Assembly: GCF_027271155.1 (NCBI RefSeq)
Contig: NZ_CP114542.1
Span: 1,054,001-1,118,000, forward strand
Direction of reading: 5' to 3'
Source: Brevundimonas subvibrioides
GTDB taxonomy: Bacteria; Pseudomonadota; Alphaproteobacteria; Caulobacterales; Caulobacteraceae
Length of the DNA: 64,000 nucleotides
Positions 45,247 to 53,595 of the stretch are shown piece by piece. A model generated the notes under the pieces. The model was not told the DNA's origin. It saw only the letters and a list, made by a program, of their open reading frames with translations, and searched no databases. Every line of letters starts with the position of its first letter. Position 1 is the stretch's first letter. A program made the translations under genes and the position numbers.

Positions 45247-46056
45247 CTACTCCTTCAGATGGGCGTCCAGCAGGGTGTACCAGGTCGAGGTGAGGCGCTC
45301 GAACTCGGCGGGGCACTGTTCGGCGCGTTCGGGCGTCAGCCACTCCTCCTCGAGCAGGTTGGCGTATTTGTCCGGGTCGGAGCCGTACACCAGGCAGGTC
45401 AGGGTGTAGTACCGCTGCTGGCTGAGCGAGTGTTCGTCGGCGAAATCGCTCTCCTCCAGATCGCCGGCCTCTTCGGGGTCGGTATAGAAGCTGAGGGCGC
45501 CGGAGATGGCGGATTCCTCGCCGTCGTCGCCGTCGATCAGCCACCATGCCGCCAGACTGTCGGCGGTGTCCTCCTCCCGGCCGGTGAAGGGGATGTCCAG
45601 AACGTCCACCAGGGCGTGGCCGACTTCGTGGAAGACGGTGAAGAGAAACGATCCGTTGACCGCGTCCTCGATCTCCTCATCGGTGTCGTAATAGGCGGCG
45701 AAGGTCTCGCGTTCGCCATCGAACATCTCGATACAGATCTGGATCTCGCGATCCTCGGGGATGTAGTAGGCGTTGTTCTCGCCGCATTCGGCGAAGCGCA
45801 TACCGATGTCGACCGGAAGACTCAGGCTCTCGTTCAGCACATCGGCGACGTCTTCCAGCCAGCGTTCCTCGGACAGCTGTTCCGCCAGTTCGGTATAGTC
45901 GTCGCTGGTCAGCTCGGCCGGGCGGACGACGAAATCCCCCCGGTCCTGGCCGGATGCGGCCACGCTCTCGCTGGAACAGGCCCCCAAGGCGACGAAGGCA
46001 GCGGCTGCGACGGCGAGGCCCATGCCGCCGACGCGGCCCGTGATGGTCTTTTTCAT
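45247..46056 (-). CDS. DUF4344 lipoprotein, putative metallopeptidase
   Basis: The product has 269 residues. The signal ends in a lipobox (VALGAC, C27). A zinc-type HEVGHALV motif lies mid-protein in FTVFHEVGHALVDVLD, and a later Glu-rich region (DGDDGEESAISGAL) could supply a further ligand. These features match DUF4344 metallopeptidases. The protein is strongly acidic. Its substrate is unknown; exposure in the periplasm is expected from the lipobox. Confidence 0.85.
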   Translation of the reverse strand: MKKTITGRVGGMGLAVAAAAFVALGACSSESVAASGQDRGDFVVRPAELTSDDYTELAEQLSEERWLEDVADVLNESLSLPVDIGMRFAECGENNAYYIPEDREIQICIEMFDGERETFAAYYDTDEEIEDAVNGSFLFTVFHEVGHALVDVLDIPFTGREEDTADSLAAWWLIDGDDGEESAISGALSFYTDPEEAGDLEESDFADEHSLSQQRYYTLTCLVYGSDPDKYANLLEEEWLTPERAEQCPAEFERLTSTWYTLLDAHLKE

Positions 46057-46137
46057 GATCAGTCTCCCCTGCCGCGACCTTAGTCATACGGGGGCCGGTC
46101 ACAATGGGGTCGAGGTCCGCCGTCAGGCGACGTCAGA

Positions 46138-46923
46138 TCAGCCCCGGGCGGCGGCCAGGATCGGACCGCCATTCGGGGCCTGGACGAGAACGGCCGTCGC
46201 CAGACCGGCGCGGGTCGTGGCCGGAAGGCGATAGCCGACGGTCTGACCCCGCCAGTCGCCCAGGCGGACCAGTTCGCGCACCACATCCGCGTGGGGCAGG
46301 GTGCGGCCGCCGTTCTCGCCGTGCTCCACCGGCACATTGATCGGACGCGGCTCGTAGCGCACCAGCCAGACGTCGGCGGGGACGGAGGGCGCGGCTCCGC
46401 CCGCGAAGCCGACAGCGCCGTCGCGGAACTGAACGGTCGGCCCGGAGAAGGGGCGGTGCCGGTCGATCAGGCCCTGGATCTGGGCCATGCGCTGGCCGAC
46501 GACGTGGTCCCGGCCGTCGACGACCACCTGGGGCGTCCAGACATTGTCAGTGCCCAGGCCGCGCTGATAGTCGCGCTGGCGGCGGGTGAAGGAATCCTGG
46601 GCGAAGGTGTCCCTCCAGCCCAGGCCGTCCCAGTAGGTGACGTTCCAGCTCAGCGCCAGGATGTCCGGTCGGCTCGACAGGGTCACCAGATTGGCGTTGG
46701 CGGGCGGGCAGGCGTTGCACCCCTGGCTGGTGAACAGTTCCACCACCGTCAGACCCGACGCGGCGGGCGGAGGCGACGCCATGGGGGTGGGGTCGGCCGG
46801 CCGCGCTGTGCTCCCACCCGCGATCAGGGCGGCGGCGACGACGCCGATGCTGGCGAACAGCGCCAGCCGACGACGCAGGTCGGGGTGGCTGGACAGAGTG
46901 GCGATGCGGACAGGGCGCGTCAT
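46138..46923 (-). CDS. DUF1223 thioredoxin-like exported protein
   Basis: The product has 261 residues with an N-terminal transmembrane/signal segment (RRLALFASIGVVAAALIAGG). After it comes VVELFTSQGCNACPPANANL, a CNAC redox-like pair in a thioredoxin-like start, then SWNVTYWDGLGWRDTFA and a QVVVDGRDHVVG segment. This is the DUF1223 family, often seen near oxidase or metal-related genes, with unproven disulfide activity. Its neighbours here give no further clue. Confidence 0.85.
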   Translation of the reverse strand: MTRPVRIATLSSHPDLRRRLALFASIGVVAAALIAGGSTARPADPTPMASPPPAASGLTVVELFTSQGCNACPPANANLVTLSSRPDILALSWNVTYWDGLGWRDTFAQDSFTRRQRDYQRGLGTDNVWTPQVVVDGRDHVVGQRMAQIQGLIDRHRPFSGPTVQFRDGAVGFAGGAAPSVPADVWLVRYEPRPINVPVEHGENGGRTLPHADVVRELVRLGDWRGQTVGYRLPATTRAGLATAVLVQAPNGGPILAAARG

Positions 46924-46992
46924 GGCGGGTCTCTCGAACGATCTGCCCCGGCCTTCGCCGGGCGCGTCGCAGAGGTTACCGCGTGGTCGATG

Positions 46993-47685
46993 TCAGTGCG
47001 ATGTCGGCGCGCGCACGGCGATCAGCGACTTGGTCATGCCCGCGACCACTTCGTCGTGGTGGACGGCGTCGGGATACAGGAACCGGAACTGTCCCTTGTC
47101 CAGCAGACGGGCGTGCTGAACGTCGCGCATCGCCTGGCCCATGTCCCGGGCCCTAGGCGAAAAGCCATGGCTGCGTTTCAGCAGGGCGCGGGCCCGGCTC
47201 TGTTCCGAGCGCCAGTGGAAAAAGGGCGCGCTGAAATGCGGCTCGACCGGGAACCAGAAATAGGGCGTCTGCACATAGTAGGCCGGGGCCAGGCGGCGGC
47301 AGGACGCGGCGAAGGCCTCCATCCGCGCCCAGTCGCCGACGTGTTCGATGACCGAGTTGGAATGGACCAGGTCGAAGGCGTGGTCCGCATATTGAGGCAG
47401 GTCGCAGGCGTCGCCGTCGACGATCTCGAACAAGGCGGGGTCGGCGGTCTCGTCGATGCCGCCGGGATTGACCAGGGTGATCCGGACCTTGCAGGCGTCC
47501 AGGAACGCCCGGTCGAACAGCGTCCAGTAGTTGGCCTCTCCGCCCAGATCGATGATCGACACCGCGCCCTTGCGGGCATGGATGCGCTGGATCAGATCGA
47601 CGATGCGGCGCGCGCGGGCGCGGCGGAACCGCGACACCAGCGAGTTGGGATCGGTATTGTCCTGCAGGGCGTGGATCAGGTTCAT
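46993..47685 (-). CDS. class I SAM-dependent methyltransferase
   Basis: The product has 230 residues. Motif I is SIIDLGGEANYW, the acidic loop is LVNPGGID, and a conserved HSNSVIEHVGDW segment follows (motif IV/post-IV), typical of small-molecule or lipid/sugar methyltransferases. A hydrophobic, aromatic C-terminal part (YVQTPYFWFPVEPHFSAPFF) is common in relatives near polysaccharide genes. The substrate is unknown. Confidence 0.85.
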   Translation of the reverse strand: MNLIHALQDNTDPNSLVSRFRRARARRIVDLIQRIHARKGAVSIIDLGGEANYWTLFDRAFLDACKVRITLVNPGGIDETADPALFEIVDGDACDLPQYADHAFDLVHSNSVIEHVGDWARMEAFAASCRRLAPAYYVQTPYFWFPVEPHFSAPFFHWRSEQSRARALLKRSHGFSPRARDMGQAMRDVQHARLLDKGQFRFLYPDAVHHDEVVAGMTKSLIAVRAPTSH

Positions 47686-47697
47686 GCGACCCTGATA

Positions 47698-47718
47698 CCG
47701 GACGGGGTTTTCGTCCGG
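47698..47718. terminator. hairpin between the M28 peptidase and methyltransferase genes
   Basis: A perfect 7-bp stem (CCGGACG, 7-nt loop, CGTCCGG) lies 26 bp past the M28 stop codon and 13 bp before the methyltransferase ATG. There is no U-tract, so it may be an attenuator-like or stabilising structure. Confidence 0.35.
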
Positions 47719-47743
47719 CTTAAGTCACAGCCTTAACCGGAGC

Positions 47744-49639
47744 CTAAGTCGGGCCGCCGGCGACGGGCGCGGGCATGGGCTCGACATAGCGCGCGGTCAG
47801 GGACAGACCGCAGGCCAGGATCAGACAGGCGGCCGCCCCCGCCGCCAGCGTCGCCCGCCCATGCTCCGGGGCCAGGGGACGCGCGAACAGCAGAACCAGA
47901 AGCGCCATCAGGGCCAGGACGCCGGGGATGTCCATACCGACGCCCAGGAAGACGGGATGGGCCAGAGTCACAATCCACGCCCCGCCCAGAACCGTGGCCA
48001 GCGCCGCCGGGATCAGGGAGCGGGCGCTCTGCAGCCGCGCCCCGATCAGGGCGCAGGCGGCCGCCGCAAGGGCCGCGACCAGACCGGGCCAGACGAAGAT
48101 CAGCGCCGCCTCAGGGGCGAACGTCTGGGCGACGCACCCCAGGAGCAGGATCAGGGCGATCAGCCCCAGCCATCCGCCCCATGGGGTCTTCGGGGCAGTC
48201 TGGCTCCAGGTCGACAGGGCGATGGCGACGCCGCCCGCGCCCAGCACGACGGCGTCGAAGCCATTCATCACCATCACCGCCATGACGGCCGCGATCACCA
48301 CCCCCGCCAGCAATCGGGGCCCCAGGGCGGCGCGTCCCGCCAGCGCGGCCAGGGCCACCGCCACCACGGCCAGGCCCGTCCCCGCCTCCATCCAGGGCAG
48401 ACGCCTCAGCAGGGTGTAATAGACCTCGGCCGACTCTGCCCGCGCGACGGACGGCCCGGCCAGGGCCCGCACGCCATGGGTCACCACGATCCCCATGGCC
48501 AGCAGCCACAGGCCGGACAGCAGGCCGCGTCCGACATCGGCGGCGGTGACGCCCGTCGCATGGCGGGCCCCCCAGGCGGCAAAGGCCAGCAGGGCCGCGG
48601 TGACGGCCAGCAGCGTCCACCCCAGCCCGGTCGAATGGACGATGAAGATCCGGCCCAGCACGTCGCCATAGACGACATTGGCCCCCGCGACGGGCAGGGC
48701 GTCGGCACGGACGTGCGCGTCGGTCGCTTCCAGCGCCTGGGAGCCCAGGTGCTGCAACGCGCCCTGGTCGAGGTTTTCGGGTGTGGCGCTCGGGGAGTGG
48801 TACTGCGACGGGCGGCCGATGAAGGCGAAGTTGACCCCGCCGATGCCCCGGTTCTTCGGGATGGTGAAGTCGGTGCCGTTGGGCATGTTCTCATAGACGA
48901 AGATCGACAGCGCGTTGGACGTCGCGCCGCCGTCGGCCTTCCTTGCGGCCTTTGTGAACAGGGCGATCGTTTCGGCATTGCCCCGGCCGGTCTCGAACAT
49001 CATCGCCCGGCCGCCGCCGCCGCGTGCCTCAAGATTGACAACCGCCCCGATCCGGTCGCGCAGGGGATTTTCCGAAAAGAAGAGGCGCGCGCCGTCCAGG
49101 TTCAGTTCTTCCGCATCGGTGAACAGGATGACCAGGGTCCGGTCCGCCGGACCGCGCGCCTTGATGGCCCGGACGGCTTCCAGCACCGCCGCCACGCCCG
49201 CGCCATCGTCCGCCGCGCCCGGCGAGCCCCAGGTGCTGTCGTAGTGGGCCATCAGTACGACGGCCGCCGCGCCCGGATCGCGCCCGGGCAGGATGCCGAC
49301 GATGTCCACCGCGACATTGCCCGCCGCCTCCGGATCGCCGCCCCAACGGGTCAGGCGCTCGATCGCCTCGGGCGACAGGGCTCCGGCCTGGAGGACCGGA
49401 TTCAGACCGAGGGACGCCATCCGCTGGAAGAGATAGTCCTGGACGCGCGCATGGTCGGCCGATCCGACGGGGTGGGGGCGGGCACCGATCTGGCGCACAT
49501 CGGCCATGGCGCGCCGGGCCGAGAATTCGGTGGGGGACGCGCTGGCGTCGCGCGGTGCAGGCACCTGCAGCGCCCAGACCCCGATCACCAGCGCGAGCGC
49601 CAGGGAACCCAGAAACAGAGCCCACCGCATGTTCGTCAT
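47744..49639 (-). CDS. M28-family zinc peptidase with membrane domain
   Basis: The product has 631 residues. An N-terminal helix (LFLGSLALALVIGVWALQV) anchors a periplasmic M28 domain with VLMAHYDSTWGSPGAADDGA (zinc-binding His and Asp), DAEELNLDGARLF and a later FAFIGRPSQYHSPSATPENL. From about residue 330 it has about eight hydrophobic helices. This resembles the endoplasmic-reticulum Fxna-type M28 architecture. It may process peptides at the membrane. Confidence 0.9.
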   Translation of the reverse strand: MTNMRWALFLGSLALALVIGVWALQVPAPRDASASPTEFSARRAMADVRQIGARPHPVGSADHARVQDYLFQRMASLGLNPVLQAGALSPEAIERLTRWGGDPEAAGNVAVDIVGILPGRDPGAAAVVLMAHYDSTWGSPGAADDGAGVAAVLEAVRAIKARGPADRTLVILFTDAEELNLDGARLFFSENPLRDRIGAVVNLEARGGGGRAMMFETGRGNAETIALFTKAARKADGGATSNALSIFVYENMPNGTDFTIPKNRGIGGVNFAFIGRPSQYHSPSATPENLDQGALQHLGSQALEATDAHVRADALPVAGANVVYGDVLGRIFIVHSTGLGWTLLAVTAALLAFAAWGARHATGVTAADVGRGLLSGLWLLAMGIVVTHGVRALAGPSVARAESAEVYYTLLRRLPWMEAGTGLAVVAVALAALAGRAALGPRLLAGVVIAAVMAVMVMNGFDAVVLGAGGVAIALSTWSQTAPKTPWGGWLGLIALILLLGCVAQTFAPEAALIFVWPGLVAALAAAACALIGARLQSARSLIPAALATVLGGAWIVTLAHPVFLGVGMDIPGVLALMALLVLLFARPLAPEHGRATLAAGAAACLILACGLSLTARYVEPMPAPVAGGPT

Positions 49640-49711
49640 CCCCGATACCCGGTCAGGATAGGGGGCGAAGCCGGACCGTGTCGATGCCCAAACCGGCGGG
49701 GGACGCGCGCC

Positions 49712-50527
49712 CTACGCCGCCCGGCTGACCGCCGAGGGGGACTTTACATACAGGCCGCTCCGCCCGCCGACGGGGCGGAAGGCGATGGTGTCGCCGTCGA
49801 TGCGCTCCTCGGCCCCCAGCACCAGCACGCCGTCATCGACCAGGCGGCGCTCCAGATAGTCGACCACCTGTCCGCGCCTGGAGGGCTCCATCTCGGTCAG
49901 CACGTTGCGGCACACGATGATGTCGAACCGGGCGTCGTCGGTCGGCGCGTCGAGCAGGTTGTGGCGGGCGAAGCGAACGACGTTCCTGAGCGCGGGTCGC
50001 ACCGCCCAGGCGTCCTCGGCCGGTTCGAACCAGTGCAGCATCATCCGGGCCGACAGGCCGCGCTGCACCTCGAAGGCGCTGAAGACACCCGATCGTGCCT
50101 TGTCCAGCGCGCGTTGCGACAGGTCGGTGGCGATGACGTCGATATTGGCCCCGGCCTCCAGACCGGCCATGGCCAGGGAATAGGCCTCCTGACCGCTGGA
50201 GCATCCGGCCGACCAGACCTGTACGCGGCCCTCGGGACGGACACGGCCGATTGCCGGCAGGAGCTCCCGGGCAAAGGTGTCGAACACGGCCCGGTCGCGC
50301 CGGAACCAGGTTTCGGGGTTCAGCAGGGCCTCGATGACCGCCCAGCCCAGCGATGCCACCGGCTTGACCCAGAGGGTGGCCAGCAGGGCCTCGACGCTGT
50401 CGAAGCCTTCGCGCCGTGCCACGGGCGCCAGTCGATGCTCGGCCAGATGGATCCGGTCGCGGCCCAGCCGGAAGCCGGCCCTCGAGGAGAGCAGCGCCTG
50501 CAGACGATCGAAGTCGTCCTGGGTCAT
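49712..50527 (-). CDS. cheR: chemotaxis protein methyltransferase CheR
   Basis: CheR methylates glutamates on chemoreceptors. The 271-residue product has the N-terminal helical domain (FDRLQALLSSRAGFRLGRDR), the SAM-binding WSAGCSSGQEAYSLAM and the CRNVLTEME motif. It forms a unit with the receiver protein and ChpT upstream, the arrangement seen next to chpT in Caulobacter; no che structural operon is in the window. The ATG at 50525-50527 (MTQDDFDRLQ) is chosen; the longer frame upstream is a shadow of cheY. Confidence 0.9.
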   Translation of the reverse strand: MTQDDFDRLQALLSSRAGFRLGRDRIHLAEHRLAPVARREGFDSVEALLATLWVKPVASLGWAVIEALLNPETWFRRDRAVFDTFARELLPAIGRVRPEGRVQVWSAGCSSGQEAYSLAMAGLEAGANIDVIATDLSQRALDKARSGVFSAFEVQRGLSARMMLHWFEPAEDAWAVRPALRNVVRFARHNLLDAPTDDARFDIIVCRNVLTEMEPSRRGQVVDYLERRLVDDGVLVLGAEERIDGDTIAFRPVGGRSGLYVKSPSAVSRAA

Positions 50528-50559
50528 AGCTGAACGGCGGGGGCGGGCATGGGTCGGCT

Positions 50560-50931
50560 TCAGATGGCTCCGACTTCGGACAGTTTGGAATGAAGGATTT
50601 CGCCGTCGAACGGCTTCATGATGTAGTCGTCGGCGCCCGCGCCCAGAGCCTCGGCGATGCGTTCGGGTGCCGTCTCGATGGTGCAGAACAGCACCTTCGG
50701 GTGGTCGCCGCCCGCCTGGTCGCGCAGGCGTCGGATGAAGGTCAGACCGTCCATGACCGGCATGTTCCAGTCCAGCAGGATGACGTCGGGCATCAGGCCG
50801 ACGCAATAGGACAGGGCCTCGATGCCGTCGGCGGCCTCGTCGACCTCGAACCCCAGACCCTCCACGATGCGGCGCGCGACCTTCCGGATGATCCGGCTGT
50901 CGTCGACGATGAGGCAGGTCCGGACATCCAC
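50560..50931 (-). CDS. single-domain response regulator, CheY-like
   Basis: This receiver-only protein has 123 residues. The acidic pocket (IVDDS), the phospho-acceptor Asp in LLDWNMPVMDG, the Thr in FCTIETAPE and the Lys in YIMKPFDGE are all in place. With no output domain it works by binding a partner. Its position between chpT and cheR matches the Caulobacter cheYIII-like gene order; possible partners are ChpT or the flagellar switch. It lies 32 bp from cheR. Confidence 0.9.
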   Translation of the reverse strand: MDVRTCLIVDDSRIIRKVARRIVEGLGFEVDEAADGIEALSYCVGLMPDVILLDWNMPVMDGLTFIRRLRDQAGGDHPKVLFCTIETAPERIAEALGAGADDYIMKPFDGEILHSKLSEVGAI

Positions 50932-51021
50932 GGTGTGTCGTCTCCCAACGGCCGGAATCAGCTTCGCCGTTTCGACTCCATAATCGGGTCCGGGCGGTTA
51001 ATGACTCGTTGGTGGCGTCGA

Positions 51022-51690
51022 TTAAGACGGCATTGTTCCCGTCAAAACGACACGGCCCTCCACCGTCTCGACGTCCAGCCATCCGCCCTGCTGCTGAAGG
51101 GTCAGCCAGAGCCAGTAAGGCTGGACCCACTGACCGGTCAGGCCCTCGGTCAACCGCTGTCCGGCCAGACCTGTCGCTGCCTCCGGCTTGAGCCGGGCGC
51201 GGGCGCCCTCGGCGGTACCCGTCAGAACCAGACCGTCTGCACCTATCCGCGCCGAGACCACGGCCTGGCCGCCCATGGGCAGGGCCGCGGCCGTCAGATA
51301 GGCCAGGTTCACGAGCGCTCGCGCCTGGGGTTTGCCGAAATCCGCAACCTCCAGCTGCCAGTCCAGCCTGGCCCGCCCGTCCCGGGTCACGCCGTCGACC
51401 AGCGCCTTCAGCTCGTCACCCGTGAACCGTTCGGCGGTGGTCGCCGCGCCGAAAGCCACGCGAAAGAACTGGACCTGGGCCACCATCTTTCGGGCGCTGT
51501 CGGTCAACAGGGCGATCGCGTCGTCGCGCATGTACTGGGCGGTCGGATCGTTCAGCAGGTCCAGCCCCGACACGATGGCACCCGACGGGCTGATGAAATC
51601 GTGACACAGCTTGGCCACAAGCAGGCTGGCCAGTTCAGATCCATCCAGGGACAGGGCGTCGAGCGGGATGTCGAAGTCGGTATCGTTCAT
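51022..51690 (-). CDS. chpT: histidine phosphotransferase ChpT
   Basis: ChpT carries phosphate from the CckA hybrid kinase to the cell-cycle regulator CtrA and to CpdR. The 222-residue product has the DHp helix signature LASLLVAKLCHDFISPSGAI with phospho-acceptor H30, and a degenerate ATPase-like C-terminal domain. In Caulobacter crescentus the corresponding residue is a His at about position 33. It is divergent from cysQ and 90 bp upstream of the receiver gene, forming a chpT-cheY-cheR unit. Confidence 0.92.
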   Translation of the reverse strand: MNDTDFDIPLDALSLDGSELASLLVAKLCHDFISPSGAIVSGLDLLNDPTAQYMRDDAIALLTDSARKMVAQVQFFRVAFGAATTAERFTGDELKALVDGVTRDGRARLDWQLEVADFGKPQARALVNLAYLTAAALPMGGQAVVSARIGADGLVLTGTAEGARARLKPEAATGLAGQRLTEGLTGQWVQPYWLWLTLQQQGGWLDVETVEGRVVLTGTMPS

Positions 51691-51754
51691 GGGTGCCAGG
51701 ATGGGGTGATTTGCCCCTTCGCGAAACCACCCTGCATGGTCTATCCCCGGCGAA

Positions 51755-52561
51755 ATGATCGCCTCCCTGCCTGCCGCCCTGGCCGCCGACCTCGCCTCCG
51801 GTGCCCTGCATGACCACCTCGCCGCGATCGCGGAGGACGCTGCACGCGTGATCCTGCCCTACTGGCGGGCGGGCGGAGCGGTCTTCACCAAGGCCGACGA
51901 CAGCCCCGTGACCCTGGCCGACCAGAAGGCCGAGGCCCTGATCCTGTCGCGGCTCGCGGCCCTGTATCCCGACATCCAGGCCGTAGCCGAGGAACAGTCG
52001 GAGGCCGAGGGTCGCCCGGCCAGCGCCGATGCCGTCTTCTGGCTGATCGACCCGCTGGACGGCACACGGGGCTTCGTTGCGGGCAAGGAGAGCTTCACCG
52101 TCAACATCGCCCTGATCCACGACGGTCGCCCGGTCGCCGGTGTCGTCACCGCGCCCGCCACCTCGACCACCTGGCGCACCACGTCTGACGGCACGGCCGA
52201 GATGCGGCGCTATGCCGAGACGGGCAACGACCCCTGGCGCGCGATCAAGGTCCGCGACCGTCCCGACGAAGGCATCGCCCTGTTGAGCCATAGCGTCACC
52301 GATGCGGAGGCGGCCCGCCTCGCGTCGCGCCACGGCTGCACCCGGTGGCAGGGGACTGACTCGTCGCTGAAGTTCTGTCTGATCGCGGAGGGTCGCTTCG
52401 ACGCCTATCCCCGCACCGGCCCCACGTCGGAATGGGACACGGCCGCCGGCCAGGCGGTGCTGGAAGCGGCCGGTGGCCGGGTTCTGGCCGCGGACGGATC
52501 GCCCCTGGCCTATGGCAAGCCGGGGTTCGCCAACGGCGGGTTCGTGGCGATGGGCGGATAG
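51755..52561 (+). CDS. cysQ: 3'(2'),5'-bisphosphate nucleotidase
   Basis: This lithium-sensitive phosphatase removes the 3'-phosphate from adenosine 3',5'-bisphosphate, a by-product of sulfate assimilation. The 268-residue product has the metal motifs VAEEQSEAEG, DPLDGTRGF and SEWDTAAGQAVLEAAGG of the inositol monophosphatase superfamily. Similar motifs occur in SuhB, but the CysQ-like YPRTGPTSEWDTAAG favours CysQ. It lies 64 bp from chpT on the opposite strand. Confidence 0.9.
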   Translation: MIASLPAALAADLASGALHDHLAAIAEDAARVILPYWRAGGAVFTKADDSPVTLADQKAEALILSRLAALYPDIQAVAEEQSEAEGRPASADAVFWLIDPLDGTRGFVAGKESFTVNIALIHDGRPVAGVVTAPATSTTWRTTSDGTAEMRRYAETGNDPWRAIKVRDRPDEGIALLSHSVTDAEAARLASRHGCTRWQGTDSSLKFCLIAEGRFDAYPRTGPTSEWDTAAGQAVLEAAGGRVLAADGSPLAYGKPGFANGGFVAMGG

Positions 52562-52607
52562 GCCCCGGGGCCGGTCCTTCGGGGCCTGCCGACGGGGCGG
52601 GGCCGGG

Positions 52608-53279
52608 TCAGGGCGCGAAGCGGGCATTCTCGGGAACATCGGCGGGCGCGCAGTGCGTCCACTGGTCTTCCTCGACGCTGCCGTCCAGCGCAAGGCGGGC
52701 CGTGCGTTTCAGGGTGCCGGCGTCGAGGACCTCATAGCTGATGGTATAGGCCCCGGCGTCGCCGCCCAGTTCGGTCTGGCAGCGCTGGTCCTCGCGCCAG
52801 CTGTTGGGACCGGTCTGCAGCCACTGTCCCGGCTCGCAGCCGCCGAAGTCGATGGTGAAGGACGTCGGGGTGGCGAAGGCCAGGTCGCCATCGCCCGGCC
52901 AGACCTCGGCGCAGTCCTTGTCGCCCCGGGCATAGTAGCCGAGCGCCAGCGGGATGGGCTCGGGCTCGGTCTCGCCCTCGGCCAGGGTCACACCGGGGGC
53001 GGAGGCTGTGGCGTCCGGACCCAGCAGGTCGGCCAGGACGTCGTCCAGGCTGCGTGCCTGCGGGGGCTTCGGCTTGCCCGCCGGCGAACGGGCCGCAGGC
53101 GTCTGGTCCACAGGCGGCCGGGCATTCAGGCGCGGGTTCAACGTGGATTGCGCCGGGGCGGTGTTCAGCGCCCGGGTCGTGGCGCTGCCCTGATCCTGGG
53201 CCGAGGCGCCCGCAGCGAACAGGATGGCACCGCCCGTCAGGGCCAGAACCGTTCCGGAGCGTGTCGATCGAGCATTCAT
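52608..53279 (-). CDS. exported hypothetical protein
   Basis: The product has 223 residues with a signal peptide (ALTGGAILFAAGASAQ), a low-complexity Pro/Ala/Lys-rich linker (about 30-80) and a C-terminal domain with several cysteines (KDCAEVWPGD, FGGCEPGQWLQTG, QRCQTELGG, THCAPADV) that may form disulfides. I do not recognise a family. It is on the same strand as the displaced prfC tail. Confidence 0.7.
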   Translation of the reverse strand: MNARSTRSGTVLALTGGAILFAAGASAQDQGSATTRALNTAPAQSTLNPRLNARPPVDQTPAARSPAGKPKPPQARSLDDVLADLLGPDATASAPGVTLAEGETEPEPIPLALGYYARGDKDCAEVWPGDGDLAFATPTSFTIDFGGCEPGQWLQTGPNSWREDQRCQTELGGDAGAYTISYEVLDAGTLKRTARLALDGSVEEDQWTHCAPADVPENARFAP

Positions 53280-53333
53280 ACAGTCCCTTGGACCACGCGG
53301 TCGCGACAGAACAATGGCACGAAACCTGACGGT

Positions 53334-53489
53334 TCAGCCCCGCTCCTTCGTCTTGGTGAACGCCACCTTCGGGAAGCGTTCCATCACATAGCCGGTCTCC
53401 CACGACGACTTGGCCAGGAAGACCGGGGCCTGGTCGATGTCGCGGGCCATCTGGCCGCGGTATTTGCCCATGAAGGCCTCGACGTCGGC
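53334..53489 (-). pseudogene. displaced, diverged copy of the prfC 3' end
   Basis: This 156-bp segment repeats the last 51 codons plus stop of prfC (54769-54924) with 7 mismatches. Six of the seven are silent, including one serine coded TCG here and AGC in prfC; only one changes a residue (Ala for Asp). Upstream of 53489 the two sequences diverge abruptly. The open frame continues to an ATG at 53540 (MAMFFIRQTAPAPGGAAA), but this 68-residue product has no GTPase domain. The copy lies beyond the fic gene, so it looks like a tail left behind when DNA entered the prfC 3' end. Confidence 0.85.
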
Positions 53490-53550
53490 GGCGGCTCCGC
53501 CCGGCGCGGGCGCTGTTTGACGGATGAAAAACATAGCCACTTCCAGGCTT

Positions 53551-53577
53551 CCATATTATACAGATCGAATAATATGG
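53551..53577 (+). promoter_or_regulatory. inverted repeat in the fic promoter region
   Basis: A perfect 9-bp inverted repeat with a 9-nt spacer (CCATATTAT, spacer, ATAATATGG) lies 19 bp before the fic ATG. The block is unusually AT-rich against this background and resembles an operator overlapping a promoter. GGAG at 53576-53579 may serve as the ribosome site. Confidence 0.5.
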
Positions 53578-53595
53578 AGCGAGTGATACGGCGCT

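Noticed and set aside
47720..47736. Two TTAA half-sites ahead of the methyltransferase gene at 47685, possible CtrA box
   Set aside because: CtrA sites have TTAA-N7-TTAA; the spacing here is 9, and there is no further context.
49712..51130. 472-residue CheR with a long N-terminal extension
   Set aside because: The extra 201 codons overlap the intact cheY gene in another frame and have low complexity; the CheR family start is at 50527.
53334..53540. 68-residue gene read from ATG 53540
   Set aside because: It has no complete domain and mostly repeats the end of prfC, so it is listed as a pseudogene fragment and not as a functional CDS.
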